A stretch of DNA of 64,000 nt from Nitrosopumilaceae archaeon (GTDB lineage Archaea > Thermoproteota > Nitrososphaeria > Nitrososphaerales > Nitrosopumilaceae). The notes under the pieces are model-generated. The model was given only the letters and a program-made list of their open reading frames with translations, did not search any database and had not been told where the DNA came from. How positions within the stretch are numbered: the first letter of the stretch is position 1; the number at the start of each line of letters is the position of its first letter. This document shows positions 24,504 to 34,136 of this stretch, in pieces. Position numbers and translations under genes: made by a program. Location of the stretch: the NCBI GenBank assembly GCA_022823825.1, contig JAJEHG010000033.1, positions 1-64,000 of the forward strand, in the 5' to 3' direction.

Positions 24504-25360
24504 CCGTGCTGGACGGGCTGCTTGCGGGCGTGTCCCACGCGCCGCATGCAGAGGCCCCCCTGCTCTTGCTGGGGGCTGGACTGCTGATAGGGCTGTACCA
24601 CGCGTTGGAGCCGGACCACGTAACCGCGGTGATGTCGTCTGTCAGGCGGGGCCACAGGGGGGAGAAAAGACAGAGCAGAAGGACGGCGGGCATAACGGGC
24701 TCCATATCGGGCCTGCTGTGGGGGTTCGGACACGCGTCCAGCATATTCCTAGTGGCGGTGTTAGTCATCATACTGTCCGTGAACATCCCGAACGGACTGT
24801 TTGACATATTCGAGATGGGGGTGGGGGCCATGCTGATCCTGCTTGGCGTGTCGGCCGTATGCGAGGGGGGTGGCGGCACGAAAAGGTGGACGCTGCCGTT
24901 CCTGTCACGGCTCTGGACCCACTCGCACGTCCATACGCACGAGGACGGGACGACACATTCCCACCCGCACGACCACGGCGACGGACGCGAGGGGTGGAGC
25001 GACAGCAGTACGGGCCACCACGCGCACAGCCACGTCCCGTACGTCATAGGATGCGTGCACGGCCTGGCCGGAAGCGGGGGGCTGGTGGTATTGGCCCTGG
25101 CGGCCATGCCGGAGGCAATAACGTCGTCTGCGGCCGATGCCGGGGCGCTGGTGCCGTTGCCGCTGCTGCTCGCGTCAGTGTTCGGCGCGGGGTCGACGAT
25201 CGGCATGGTACTGGTGGCGGGCGCCCTGTCACTATTGTTTGCGGTATGCGGCAGCACCAACACCGCAAGAAAGATTATACGGTACGCGTCTGGGGGCGCC
25301 GCCATACTGTTTGGCGCGTATATCATTGCAGGCGGCGCGGCCGCGGCGCTGGGAATATAG
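24500..25360 (+). CDS. UreH/NicO-type nickel permease
   Basis: The 286-residue membrane protein carries the NiCoT/UreH nickel signature YHALEPDHVTAV near 33-44 and GFGHASS near 76-82. About six hydrophobic segments are present. Between the third and fourth is a His-rich loop (HSHVHTHEDGTTHSHPHDH) likely to gather nickel ions. It should bring nickel into the cell for urease. Start overlap with the UreA-like gene and closeness to the urease operon support that role. Cobalt is the alternative metal. Confidence 0.85.
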   Translation: MTVLDGLLAGVSHAPHAEAPLLLLGAGLLIGLYHALEPDHVTAVMSSVRRGHRGEKRQSRRTAGITGSISGLLWGFGHASSIFLVAVLVIILSVNIPNGLFDIFEMGVGAMLILLGVSAVCEGGGGTKRWTLPFLSRLWTHSHVHTHEDGTTHSHPHDHGDGREGWSDSSTGHHAHSHVPYVIGCVHGLAGSGGLVVLALAAMPEAITSSAADAGALVPLPLLLASVFGAGSTIGMVLVAGALSLLFAVCGSTNTARKIIRYASGGAAILFGAYIIAGGAAAALGI

Positions 25361-25536
25361 CGGCGCTAGGGCAGGAAGCAACAATCAAGAGAGCGCCGGT
25401 GCAAGAACAGGGCGGGATCGCCACAAGGGAACTGCGCATGTCGATAGCGTCCGGTGGCGGCAACGGTGGTACGGTAGCACAACTGACGACAATACCACTG
25501 CAGAGATCTGCTCTCGCGCCAGAAAGCTAAAAGTGG

Positions 25537-26112
25537 TTAGCGGGTCGTGGTCTCCGGATTGGGGGGCTCGGCCCTGCCGCTGCCGCCTCCCCCGTTTCCG
25601 CGGGCCTGGCCCAGCAGCAGGTTGCGCGACTTTAGCGTCTTTCGGATCAGGACGAACCCGAGCGCGGTCGTAATGGCCCCAAACAGGATGTGCGTCACGT
25701 TGGCGTCCTCCCCGGTGGACATCATGGTAAAGCCCAGTCCCAAAAGCATCATCAGGCCGCCCAGCCCGGCAAAGATTATCATTACGAGGGGCAGTTTCTG
25801 CGGGGGCCTCGGCAGCTCGCCTTTTGTTTTTGGCGCCGCGGGGACGGGAACGGCCCCGTTTGAGACCGCCTCGTAGCAGACATGGCAGTAGTTGTGGTGG
25901 ATGCCGCCCTTGTTGTACGGCTTCATAAAGTAATAGTCGACGCCGCACAGATCGCACTTTCTGGTAGGGCTTACAATCTTGGCGTGCTTGTCAAACTCCT
26001 TGCCGAGCTCCAGCATGCAGGGCCTGCAATAGTAGCCGGGTATGCGCCACATGCGCTGGAACTTGTACTTTTTCCATCCAAGGGTGATGCCGCACCCGCC
26101 GCAGTGTGTCAC
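25537..26112 (-). CDS. Zinc-ribbon membrane protein, unknown role
   Basis: Starts from a GTG as MTHCGGCGITLGWKKYKF. Three CxxC-type pairs appear in the first 80 residues (CGGC, CRPC, CDLC, then CHVC), making one or two zinc ribbons. Two hydrophobic segments follow at about 108-130 and 140-160, then a Gly-rich, basic tail. It begins only six bases after the Dur3-like gene ends, in the same direction, so the two are likely co-transcribed. It could be an accessory or regulator of the transporter (inference). Confidence 0.7.
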   Translation of the reverse strand: MTHCGGCGITLGWKKYKFQRMWRIPGYYCRPCMLELGKEFDKHAKIVSPTRKCDLCGVDYYFMKPYNKGGIHHNYCHVCYEAVSNGAVPVPAAPKTKGELPRPPQKLPLVMIIFAGLGGLMMLLGLGFTMMSTGEDANVTHILFGAITTALGFVLIRKTLKSRNLLLGQARGNGGGGSGRAEPPNPETTTR

Positions 26113-26118
26113 GAGGGA

Positions 26119-28329
26119 TCACGCCCCCGATTTTGCCCCGTCGTCTTTGTCGCTGTCGCCGCCGCCACTGTCGCCGTCGCCGTCATCGTCGGCCTCGTCT
26201 GCAGGATCATCCTCGACGGCCTCCTGCGCACCGGATTCCGTGACGACTGTCTTCCTGCCCCTGGCGACCTGTGCGATTCCATGTCTCGCTTCTATGATGG
26301 GCAGCCCAACTATAAAAAAGGTCGCGGCGCTCACCCACGTGACGGCTATGCCGACCCACAGCGAGTAGAATCCTATATCAAACACGTACCCGGAGAAGAA
26401 CAGCGGCATGGGCCACGCTATGATCAGCACCAGGGTCATGATCCCGCCTCCCTTTAGGCTGAACTTGAACGCGCGGTTAAGCGTCCTTTCGTCCGCGTCG
26501 AGCGCGGCCTTTTCGGCCTGGCTGATGTCCACCAGCTTTATCCTCTCCCTCATGACGGCCCAGTCGAACTTGGTCCTAGCGGCCAGGCTTCCCAGGCCCG
26601 CAATGGCTCCGCCCGTAAGTATGCCGGCTATGTTACCAAACAGCATGGAATAGTTGTGCCCCAGGCTGGCAAGCGACACCTCGCCGCCGAACTCCGGCAG
26701 CGACGCGGCCACGCCTACCCACGTGCCCAGCGCAACGAAGAGCCCCGCAATCGCGCCTATCGTGGCGGCGTACTTGTTCGTGCGCTTCCACGTGATCGTC
26801 AGGGCTATCGGTATCACGGCAGAGCCGATCAGCACGCCCATCGCTAGGTACACGAACCCCAGTGACAGCCCCATGCTCAGCAGTATCACCGCCAGGCCGC
26901 CCATGCCCAGGCCGAACCCGATTATGGTGGCGCGCGAGACCTTTAGCAGCTGCTTTCCCGTCGCCGCCGGGTTCTTGTACGTCCGGTACACGTCGTACGT
27001 GATCAGCGACGAGACGGCGATCAGTTCGGCGGATCCCGCAGACGTGACGGCCATGAACAGCATGGTCAGCACCATCACGGCGCCCACCTCGCCCATCAGG
27101 ACAGACGCGGCGGCGGGTACCGTGAGCCCGAGCTGGACCTGCTCCGGCGTCAAATCCACGCCGAGCGCGACGGCCGTAAGTCCCATGGTAGTTGCAAGCG
27201 TAAACGGAATGGCAAACCAGCAGGCGCCCCCGAGCAGGAACCCCTTTACCGTGGACTGCGGGCGGGCGGCGATCGCGCGCTGCCAGTACGCCTGGTCCAC
27301 GAACACGGTGCCAAAGTTGCCCACGATGTTGATCACGCCGAATATCAGCCCGCCGATGGACGCCATGGTAAGGTAGGCGCCCGCCGCGTTGCCCTCCACG
27401 GGGTTTATGCGCGCGGCCTCGACGAGCTTGTCGTACATCCCCTCGATGCCGCCCGTAACGGGGCTGATAAAGTAGACCGTGCTGACGAATATCAGTATCA
27501 CGATGAATATTATGATCGTATGCATATAGTCCGCCACGAACGTGGCCTTGAGCCCGCCGACCAGCGTGTATATCATCACGCCTATCGGGATCAGGAACGC
27601 GGCAAGCGAGATGTCCATGCCGGTCAGCCCGTTGACGACTGCCGCCCCGCCGAGAAGCAGCATGGCGGTTACAATCATGTTTGTCATCAGGGCGAAGACG
27701 AGAAATACCCGGTGGGCGCCGCCGCCGTACCTGGCCCTTATGATCTCCAGGAACGTGTGGGCGTTGGGCGCCTTGCGCTTGAGCTCTATTGCCAGTATGC
27801 CGAAGAGAAGGACCTGTATGGACGCGCCCGCCGCATACCAGAACGGGCCGCTTACCCCGTACTGGTAGGCGACCGTCGATGACTGCAGCAGCGTGGCGGC
27901 CCACGTCCAGGCAGATACAATGGCAGCCGCAGTAAGGCCTGTTTTGATCACCCTGCCCGCCGTGTTGAACCACTCGGAGGTCTGGGAGACGCCGAGGTAC
28001 CGTTCCTCTACCTTTGTCTCGATCGTGATTACGATCGCAAACACGGCGCCGAGTCCCACAACTATGAACCAGCCCCAGCTCTCGTCGAGCACGTCGCCTA
28101 TCGTGAATCCTTCCGCGATGGCACCGGCACCAAACGCCGGGTTTGGGACGCAGGATATAGCCAGTACGGCGACCAGCGCCACTGCCGCAGACGGCAAAAG
28201 TGCCTGCCGGGACATGATCGCCTTTTTGTTGACCGCCGCAGCAGATGCAATAGATTCAAGCGGCGCCACCACTGACGCCGTTATCGTAGAGAGGGTGGTA
28301 GTCGCAGGCTGTCCGCGCTCCATGCCCAT
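26119..28329 (-). CDS. Dur3-like urea:cation symporter (SSS family)
   Basis: The 736-residue protein has about 15 hydrophobic segments. TWAATLLQSSTVAYQYGVSG at about 140-160 is typical for the Dur3 branch of sodium/solute symporters, which take up urea at low concentration. FGVINIVGNFGTVFVDQAYW is another conserved patch. An N-terminal hydrophobic segment after MSRQALLPSAAVALVAVLAI could be a signal peptide, so the ATG at 28215 is an alternative start. The tail is acidic. A strong TATATAA-like box at 28374-28381 lies upstream. It sits between urease ureC and a zinc-ribbon gene, which fits a role as the urea importer. Confidence 0.85.
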   Translation of the reverse strand: MGMERGQPATTTLSTITASVVAPLESIASAAAVNKKAIMSRQALLPSAAVALVAVLAISCVPNPAFGAGAIAEGFTIGDVLDESWGWFIVVGLGAVFAIVITIETKVEERYLGVSQTSEWFNTAGRVIKTGLTAAAIVSAWTWAATLLQSSTVAYQYGVSGPFWYAAGASIQVLLFGILAIELKRKAPNAHTFLEIIRARYGGGAHRVFLVFALMTNMIVTAMLLLGGAAVVNGLTGMDISLAAFLIPIGVMIYTLVGGLKATFVADYMHTIIIFIVILIFVSTVYFISPVTGGIEGMYDKLVEAARINPVEGNAAGAYLTMASIGGLIFGVINIVGNFGTVFVDQAYWQRAIAARPQSTVKGFLLGGACWFAIPFTLATTMGLTAVALGVDLTPEQVQLGLTVPAAASVLMGEVGAVMVLTMLFMAVTSAGSAELIAVSSLITYDVYRTYKNPAATGKQLLKVSRATIIGFGLGMGGLAVILLSMGLSLGFVYLAMGVLIGSAVIPIALTITWKRTNKYAATIGAIAGLFVALGTWVGVAASLPEFGGEVSLASLGHNYSMLFGNIAGILTGGAIAGLGSLAARTKFDWAVMRERIKLVDISQAEKAALDADERTLNRAFKFSLKGGGIMTLVLIIAWPMPLFFSGYVFDIGFYSLWVGIAVTWVSAATFFIVGLPIIEARHGIAQVARGRKTVVTESGAQEAVEDDPADEADDDGDGDSGGGDSDKDDGAKSGA

Positions 28330-28372
28330 ATGTGTGGCCTGCTGGCCCCATATGCGTTCAAGCCGTATCCCG

Positions 28373-28383
28373 CCTTATATACA
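28373..28383 (-). promoter_or_regulatory. TATA-like box for the Dur3-like gene
   Basis: On the minus strand the sequence reads TGTATATAAGG, about 45-55 bases before the ATG at 28329. A transcript starting 25 bases on would have a leader of about 20 bases. Confidence 0.5.
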
Positions 28384-28413
28384 AAAAATCAGTCGATGTC
28401 GACTAAGCCAGGC

Positions 28414-30126
28414 CTAGTACAGGCTGTACAGCCTTCCAAGGGACAGGCGCGTCGCCGGCTCGGAGGTGGCCGGCCTGCCGTCCACCACGACCTCGTAGGT
28501 CTCAGGATTGATGCGTATCTCAGGCGTCAAATCGTTGTATACCATGTCCTTTTTGCCTATGCCGCGGCAGTTCTCGACTGGCACCAGCCTCTTTGAGGTC
28601 CCGAGGAGGTCTGGAAGCCCGCGCGATAGGGCCAGCTTTGAGGTGAACGTGACCGACGTCGAGTGCTTGGCCGAGCCTAGCGCCCCGAACATCGGGCGGT
28701 AGTACACCGGCTCGGTCGTCGGTATGCTCGCGTTGGGATCGCCCATCAGCGAGTACGCCACAAACCCGCCCTTTATGATCATCTTGGGCTTTATGCCGAA
28801 GAACTGCGGCGTCCATACCACGATGTCGGCTAGCTTGCCGGGCTCAAGCGAGCCGACGTGCGCCGATATCCCGTGCGTTATGGCCGGGTTTATGGTGATC
28901 TTGGCAAGGTACCTCTTTACGCGCACGTTGTCGTTGTCGCCGAGCTCGCCGGCAAGCCGCCCCGCGCTGCGCTTCATCTTGTCGGCGGTCTGCCAGTTCC
29001 TGGTGGTAACCTCCCCCACCCTTCCCATCGCCTGGCTGTCAGAGGACATCATGGATATGGCGCCCATGTCGTGCAGGACGTCCTCGGCCGCTATGGTCTC
29101 GCCGCGTATGCGCGACTCGGCAAACGAGAGGTCCTCAGGGACGGAGGGGTTCAGGTGGTGGCAGACCATCATCATGTCGAGGTGCTCTGCAAGCGTGTTG
29201 ACCGTAAACGGGCGCGTCGGGTTGGTGGAGGACGGCAGTATGTTCGGCTCCCCGGCCACCCTCATTATGTCGGGCGCGTGCCCCCCGCCGGCCCCTTCCG
29301 TGTGGTACGTGTGGATGGTCCGGCCCGCTATGGCCTGTATGGTGTCGTCGACAAAGCCGCACTCGTTGAGCGTGTCGGTGTGTATCGCGACCTGCGTGTC
29401 CGTCTCGTCTGCCACGCGCAGGGCCGAGTCTATGGTGGCGGGGGTGGTCCCCCAGTCCTCGTGCAGCTTCAGCCCGCAGGCGCCGGCCCCCACCTGCTCG
29501 AGGAGCGACTCGGGCCGAGAGTCGTTGCCCTTGCAGAGGAACCCAAAGTTGAGGGGGTACTCCTCGGCGGCCTCTATCATGCGGTGTATGTTCCACGAGC
29601 CCGGCGTGCAGGTCGTGGCCTTTGTGCCGTCGGCCGGCCCCGTGCCGCCGCCTATCATGGTGGTGGTGCCGTTGCATATGGCGTCGACTGCCTGCTGCGG
29701 CGAGATGAAGTGGATGTGCGTGTCTATGGTGCCCGGCGTGCATATCGTGTGCTCGCCGGCGATCACCTCCGTGTTCGACGACACGGTCATCTCTATGCCG
29801 TCCATGATGTGCGGGTTGCCGGCGTTCCCGACGCCGGCTATGAGCCCGTCCTTTATCCCGATGTCGGCCTTTACGATGCCGAGCACGGGGTCCATGACAA
29901 TGGCGTTCGTAATCAGCAGGTCAAGCGAGTCCTCCCTCAGGACGCCGCTGGCCTGGCCCATCCCGTCGCGAGCGCTCTTTCCGCCGCCGAAGACGACCTC
30001 GTCGCCGTGCACGAGCAGGTCGCGCTCGATCTCTATTATCAGGTCCGTGTCGGCAAGCCGGACCCTGTCGCCTGTAGTGGGCCCGAACAGCTCGGCGTAC
30101 CGGCGCCGCGGAATCTCGAGCGTCAC
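28414..30126 (-). CDS. ureC: Urease alpha subunit
   Basis: The 570-residue protein has the normal UreC length and carries the metal-site residues: the IDTHIHF pair of histidines, the lysine that becomes carbamylated in [10 protein letters not shown], and the mobile flap [20 protein letters not shown]. It hydrolyses urea to ammonia and carbamate with two nickel ions. It is the last gene of ureA-ureB-ureC on this strand, and its start overlaps the ureB stop by four bases. In an ammonia oxidiser this supplies ammonia and carbon dioxide from urea. Confidence 0.97.
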   Translation of the reverse strand: MTLEIPRRRYAELFGPTTGDRVRLADTDLIIEIERDLLVHGDEVVFGGGKSARDGMGQASGVLREDSLDLLITNAIVMDPVLGIVKADIGIKDGLIAGVGNAGNPHIMDGIEMTVSSNTEVIAGEHTICTPGTIDTHIHFISPQQAVDAICNGTTTMIGGGTGPADGTKATTCTPGSWNIHRMIEAAEEYPLNFGFLCKGNDSRPESLLEQVGAGACGLKLHEDWGTTPATIDSALRVADETDTQVAIHTDTLNECGFVDDTIQAIAGRTIHTYHTEGAGGGHAPDIMRVAGEPNILPSSTNPTRPFTVNTLAEHLDMMMVCHHLNPSVPEDLSFAESRIRGETIAAEDVLHDMGAISMMSSDSQAMGRVGEVTTRNWQTADKMKRSAGRLAGELGDNDNVRVKRYLAKITINPAITHGISAHVGSLEPGKLADIVVWTPQFFGIKPKMIIKGGFVAYSLMGDPNASIPTTEPVYYRPMFGALGSAKHSTSVTFTSKLALSRGLPDLLGTSKRLVPVENCRGIGKKDMVYNDLTPEIRINPETYEVVVDGRPATSEPATRLSLGRLYSLY

Positions 30127-30497
30127 CGCGACCTGTACCCCCTCTCCGCGGCAAGGCGCAGGGCCTCGTCCCTCTTCTGGTCCAGTGGCCCGTTGACCAG
30201 CCCGCCGAAGCCGTACACCGTCCTCTCCCCGCCGTACGCCACAAGGCTGACGGTGCGCGAGTCGCCCGGCTCGAACCGGACGGACGTCCCGGCGGGAATG
30301 TTCAGGTGGAACCCGTACGCCCTTTGCCGGTCAAAGGACAGGGCCCTGTTTGCCTCAAAAAAGTGGGCATGCGATCCGACCTGCACGGGGCGGTCCCCCG
30401 TGTTCGTGACCTGCACCGACGTAACGTCCCTGCCCCGGTTGAGCGTGATGTCGCCGTCTACTATGATGTACTCGCCGGGGATCTCGCGCGCTGTCAT
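30123..30497 (-). CDS. ureB: Urease beta subunit
   Basis: From the ATG at 30497 the protein begins [20 protein letters not shown] and has 124 residues, close to the usual size. [17 protein letters not shown] and the [10 protein letters not shown] patch are standard for UreB. The open frame continues 35 codons further upstream into a low-complexity Gly/Asn/Asp-rich segment, which I regard as less likely to be translated. It overlaps ureC by four bases and follows ureA by about 145 bases. Confidence 0.93.
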   Translation of the reverse strand: MTAREIPGEYIIVDGDITLNRGRDVTSVQVTNTGDRPVQVGSHAHFFEANRALSFDRQRAYGFHLNIPAGTSVRFEPGDSRTVSLVAYGGERTVYGFGGLVNGPLDQKRDEALRLAAERGYRSR

Positions 30498-30642
30498 CGT
30501 CCGGCCGCGGCCCCCGTCGTGGTCTCCATTGCGATCATGATTGCCGCCACCGTAATTATCATTGCCGCCATCACCCATCGTCATCACCATCGCCGCCGCC
30601 ATGCGCCATCACAATCTCCACCGCAAGCACGACAAGCCATCC

Positions 30643-30945
30643 TCACTTTGCTATCGGGTCGTGGACGGTCACGAGCTTTGTGCCGTCGTCAAACGTGGCC
30701 TCCACCTGTATCGAATGTATCAGATCCGGAACCTGCGGCAGCACGTCGTCCTTACATAGCACGCTTCGGCCCGAGCTCATCAGCTCGGGCACGGTCCTGC
30801 CGTCGCGCGCGCCCTCCAGTATGTGGTCCGTGATTACGGCGACAGCCTCGGGGTGGTTGAGCTTTAACCCGCGCTCCTTGCGGCGCATCGCAAGCTGGGC
30901 CGCAAGGAACACGTGCAGCTTGTCAATCTCCCGCGGCGTAAGCAT
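30643..30945 (-). CDS. ureA: Urease gamma subunit
   Basis: From the ATG at 30945 it is 100 residues, exactly the classical UreA length, starting [20 protein letters not shown]. The [20 protein letters not shown] and [10 protein letters not shown] patches are standard. The frame also offers a start at 30972, but that ATG sits inside the TATA-like TTTAATAATTAA at 30974-30985 region, whereas 30945 is about 30 bases from it. It is the first gene of ureABC and is divergent from ureE. Confidence 0.95.
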   Translation of the reverse strand: MLTPREIDKLHVFLAAQLAMRRKERGLKLNHPEAVAVITDHILEGARDGRTVPELMSSGRSVLCKDDVLPQVPDLIHSIQVEATFDDGTKLVTVHDPIAK

Positions 30946-30973
30946 CAATACATGAACCTGCGTGCGTGACATA

Positions 30974-30985
30974 TTTAATAATTAA
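30974..30985 (-). promoter_or_regulatory. TATA-like promoter of ureABC
   Basis: TTAATTATTAAA on the minus strand lies 29-40 bases before the chosen ureA start. Together with the box at 31021 it makes a compact divergent promoter for the structural and accessory urease genes. Confidence 0.6.
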
Positions 30986-31020
30986 GGGGGATGTGGCGGC
31001 GGTGGAGAGGCGCAGACAAA

Positions 31021-31029
31021 GTATAATTT
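31021..31029 (+). promoter_or_regulatory. TATA-like promoter of ureEFGD
   Basis: GTATAATTT lies 22-30 bases before the ureE ATG at 31051, so the ureE transcript is probably leaderless. Confidence 0.6.
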
Positions 31030-31050
31030 GATACCCCGGCCAATCATGGC

Positions 31051-31623
31051 ATGCTGGACGTCTACACCAAGATAGCGGGCAACAAATTCAACGGCGAGGA
31101 CAAAAAACTCGGCGGTGGTGGCGGCGAAATACGCGCGGGGAGTGGTGTGGCGTCGTTTGACACCGCCGTGATGCCGAGGGCCCGCATGGCAAAGAGCAGG
31201 CAGCTCGTAAGGACAGAGTCGGGGGCCGAAGTGGGGATAGACCTGAGACGGGGCGGGACCCTGCGCCACGGGGACATACTGCAAAGCGAGAACCCGGGGA
31301 GGCTCCCACTAATTATCCAGCAGTCCCCCGAAAAGGTCATAGTGGCAAGATCCCTGGCACGGGATCCGGGGGGCAACAATGGCGTGCCGCCTGCCGACAA
31401 TTGTTTTGAATTATGCCTGATTATAGGCCATATAATCGGGAACAGGCACCGCCCCATCTCGGTCAACGAGGGGGAAAAGACCGTGTCGTTCCCGATACAG
31501 GACGATTCGGAGCTGGAGACGTTTGAGAGGCTGCTCGGCCAGGCGGGGGGCGACGTCGAACTGAGGATTGCAAGTGAGATCTTTGTGCCGCATGCGGGGG
31601 CCGACGTGCATGGGCACCAGTGA
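31051..31623 (+). CDS. ureE: Urease nickel metallochaperone
   Basis: The protein has 190 residues. The N-terminal half has LRRGGTLRHGDIL, and the second half has LCLIIGHIIGNRHRPISV, which matches the GNRH metal-binding domain of UreE. The C-terminus ends in only a few His (HAGADVHGHQ), so a long His tail is absent; the His-rich loop of the nickel permease may store nickel instead (inference). It passes nickel to UreG. Its end overlaps ureF by 14 bases. Confidence 0.9.
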   Translation: MLDVYTKIAGNKFNGEDKKLGGGGGEIRAGSGVASFDTAVMPRARMAKSRQLVRTESGAEVGIDLRRGGTLRHGDILQSENPGRLPLIIQQSPEKVIVARSLARDPGGNNGVPPADNCFELCLIIGHIIGNRHRPISVNEGEKTVSFPIQDDSELETFERLLGQAGGDVELRIASEIFVPHAGADVHGHQ

Positions 31624-32344
31624 CGCGGAAGAGGCGGCGGCGGGAAACGGCGGCGCCTGCGCACCGGACGATCTCGACGCCCTGCAGATATCAGACTCGC
31701 TGTTTCCCACCGGGATGTTTGCATCATCAGGCGGGCTGGAGCTGATGTTTGCCAGGGGGATGGTAACTGGCGCGCGGGAGCTGTCGGAGCTGTGCAGGGA
31801 TCTGATCACCCACCAGGTCGGCGTTGGAGACTGCGTGGCCCTTGCAAACGCGTACGACGCGGCGTCCCTCAAAGACACGGATGCCATCGAGGAGGTGGAC
31901 GCCGCATGCTGCTCTGCAAAGACGGTGCGGGAGGCAAGGGACGCGTACGTGCGCTCCGGAGTGCAGCTGTGCAGGTGCGTCGCAGAGTTCTGCGGCGACG
32001 AGCGCCTGGCAAGATACCGCGGCTGCATAAGGGACAAGAGGGCCAGCGGGGTCTACCCGGTCGCGCTCGGCGTATGCTGCAGCGCGCTTCGAATCGAAAA
32101 GAGGAGGGCGGCGCACATACTGCTGTACGGGTTTGCCGCAAACATGGCGGGCGCCGCGCTGCGGCTTGGAATGATACAGCACTTTGAGGCGCAAAAGATG
32201 ATCCACGAACTAAAGCCCGCCATGAGGGAGGCCGCAGAGTCGTGCATTACAAGGGACATCTCAGAGATGTGGCAGTTCTGCCCGCACGCCGAGGTGCTGC
32301 AGATGGCGCACGCAAGGGCGGATGCAAACATGTTCATTACATGA
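31610..32344 (+). CDS. ureF: Urease accessory protein UreF
   Basis: I use the ATG at 31610, giving 244 residues. UreF motifs are ISDSLFPTGMFASSGGLE near residue 20-40 and the Arg/Ala-rich helices typical of this all-helical family, ending in SEMWQFCPHAEVLQMAHA. UreF bridges UreD to UreG in the activation complex that loads nickel into urease. The gene overlaps ureE and precedes ureG by 15 bases. Confidence 0.9.
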   Translation: MGTSDAEEAAAGNGGACAPDDLDALQISDSLFPTGMFASSGGLELMFARGMVTGARELSELCRDLITHQVGVGDCVALANAYDAASLKDTDAIEEVDAACCSAKTVREARDAYVRSGVQLCRCVAEFCGDERLARYRGCIRDKRASGVYPVALGVCCSALRIEKRRAAHILLYGFAANMAGAALRLGMIQHFEAQKMIHELKPAMREAAESCITRDISEMWQFCPHAEVLQMAHARADANMFIT

Positions 32345-32359
32345 CAGGCAACAGAAGGC

Positions 32360-33049
32360 GTGGATGGCGATATGGCAGTGAATGAGAGGATACCCAGGAT
32401 CGGAATAGGCGGGCCCGTGGGCTCCGGAAAGAGCATGCTGATTGAGCGCGTGGTGCCCGTGCTGGCGGGCCGCGGATACAGCGTGAGCATAATATCAAAC
32501 GACGTCATATCAAAGGAGGACGCGGACCGCATGAGATCCAACCTGGCCACGGAGCGCGGCCTGCTGCCGGAGAACCTGGTCGTGGGGCTGGCGACCGGCG
32601 GGTGCCCGCATACGGCCGTGAGGGAGGATCCGTCAATGAACATATCGGTAATAGAGGACATGGAGGGGGAGCACCCCGAGCTGGACCTCATAATAATAGA
32701 GAGCGGCGGCGACAACATAACCACCACGTTCAGCCCGCTGCTTGCAGACTATTTCATCTATATCATAGACGTGGCCGGCGGCGACAAGTATCCAAGGAAG
32801 GGCGGGCTTGGAATAACAAGCTGCGACCTGCTTGTGATAAACAAGACTGATCTGGCGCCCATGGTGGGCGCGGACCTGGAGGTGATGAGATCAGACGCCC
32901 TGAGGATCAGGGGCCCCGAAAAGCCGTTTGTCTTTGTAAACTGCATGACGGACAGGGGCATACCGGAGGTGGCCGATTTCATAGTGAGAAACCTGCTGTT
33001 CGGGGCCCCGCCAAAGGCCGGATCCAAAAAGGCAGGCGAGCCACAATGA
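32360..33049 (+). CDS. ureG: Urease accessory GTPase UreG
   Basis: The P-loop GPVGSGKS is at about residues 19-26, the nickel-binding Cys-Pro-His in TGGCPHTA, the ESGGDN segment near 116 and the NKTD base-recognition motif near 160. These identify UreG, which uses GTP to drive nickel delivery. The frame opens with GTG at 32360; an in-frame ATG at 32372 is equally likely. The stop overlaps the ureD start by four bases. Confidence 0.95.
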   Translation: MDGDMAVNERIPRIGIGGPVGSGKSMLIERVVPVLAGRGYSVSIISNDVISKEDADRMRSNLATERGLLPENLVVGLATGGCPHTAVREDPSMNISVIEDMEGEHPELDLIIIESGGDNITTTFSPLLADYFIYIIDVAGGDKYPRKGGLGITSCDLLVINKTDLAPMVGADLEVMRSDALRIRGPEKPFVFVNCMTDRGIPEVADFIVRNLLFGAPPKAGSKKAGEPQ

Positions 33050-34053
33050 CGGATGCCGCAGCCGGGGCCGGGGGAGGGGCGACAGCAGCTGCGACAGCGA
33101 CAGCTGAAGGAGGGATCTCGTCTCGGGATGACACATACGCCATACCGCCCCACAGGACGGGCATGGAGGGGCGCCTGCACCTGTCGCTGCACCGCGATGG
33201 CGTCAGGACGGTCCTAGGATCCCAGCGTGCAGAGCCCCCCCTGTCTGTGCAGAGGGCGCTCTACTGTGAACAATCCCTGCCGGACATGGCATACGTATAC
33301 ATCACATCCACGTCAGGCGGCATGCTCCAGGGCGACAGGCACATCACAAGGTTTGACCTAGGTGCCGGTGCAAGAGCCCACATTACGACGCAGGGGGCCA
33401 CTAGGATATACGGGGACGACGAGGCGTCGCCGGGCATGAAAAAGCCGGCGGCCAGGTCGTCCCTCCGCATGTCGCTGGGCGAGGACTCGTACCTAGAGTA
33501 CATACCCGACCAGATAATCCCGTACGCGGGATCTGGTTTTCAGCAGGATGCAGACATATCGGTGCACGGGACTGCGACCCTCGCATATGTAGAGACCGTG
33601 ACGCCGGGGCGCGTTGGGATGGGCGAGTCGTTTGCCTACAAGTCGTGCAACCTCAGGATGCGCGTCACGGACCAGGACGGAAGGTTCAGGTTTGTCGACG
33701 CGGCAAGGATGGAGCCGCGCGTTGCGCAGCAGTCGTTGCGGCCGCAGTCCAAAAACAAGCCAGGGTTGGACATCAAATCATTTGGAATAATGGCAGGGTA
33801 CGACGTCGTATCCTCGCTGTATGTAATTACGCAAAAAAAGCACGTAAATCAACTGCAAAAGGACATGGACGACATCATACTGCAACACGACAAGATTGCA
33901 GGCGGCGCCACCATAATGCGCGGCAATACCGGAGTGATGGCAAGGCTGCTGGGCCCCGACACCGAGTCCGTAAAGTCCGTCATAACAGAGGCCGTGGCCC
34001 ATGCAAGAAAGACCATTCTAAACGCGCCCTTTACCGACATCAGAAAGAGCTGA
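33046..34053 (+). CDS. ureD: Urease accessory protein UreD
   Basis: The 335-residue protein has a low-complexity Ala/Thr/Gly start of about 25 residues. The UreD signature follows: YITSTSGGMLQGDRH, ITTQGATRIY and LEYIPDQIIPYAGS, then VETVTPGRVGMGESFAY. UreD is the docking platform on apo-urease for UreF and UreG. It closes the ureEFGD set. It is convergent with rad50. Confidence 0.9.
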   Translation: MTDAAAGAGGGATAAATATAEGGISSRDDTYAIPPHRTGMEGRLHLSLHRDGVRTVLGSQRAEPPLSVQRALYCEQSLPDMAYVYITSTSGGMLQGDRHITRFDLGAGARAHITTQGATRIYGDDEASPGMKKPAARSSLRMSLGEDSYLEYIPDQIIPYAGSGFQQDADISVHGTATLAYVETVTPGRVGMGESFAYKSCNLRMRVTDQDGRFRFVDAARMEPRVAQQSLRPQSKNKPGLDIKSFGIMAGYDVVSSLYVITQKKHVNQLQKDMDDIILQHDKIAGGATIMRGNTGVMARLLGPDTESVKSVITEAVAHARKTILNAPFTDIRKS

Positions 34054-34087
34054 CTGTTGCATAGAGGTGTCCGTGTTGCGCCGATGC

Positions 34088-34135
34088 GGCCGCCTTTATT
34101 TTCTCCCCCGGTTGGGATCCGGGCGACTTTTCAAC
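34088..34135. terminator. Probable terminator region between ureD and rad50
   Basis: The 83-base convergent gap contains CTTTATTTTCTCCC at about 34093-34106 and ACTTTTCAA near 34124. Short T-rich runs of this kind stop archaeal RNA polymerase. No strong hairpin is needed or seen. Confidence 0.35.
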
Positions 34136-34136
34136 C

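Noticed and set aside
25361-25536. Short plus-strand frame after the nickel permease
   Set aside because: About 45 codons, low complexity, no promoter or motif; not enough support to call a gene.
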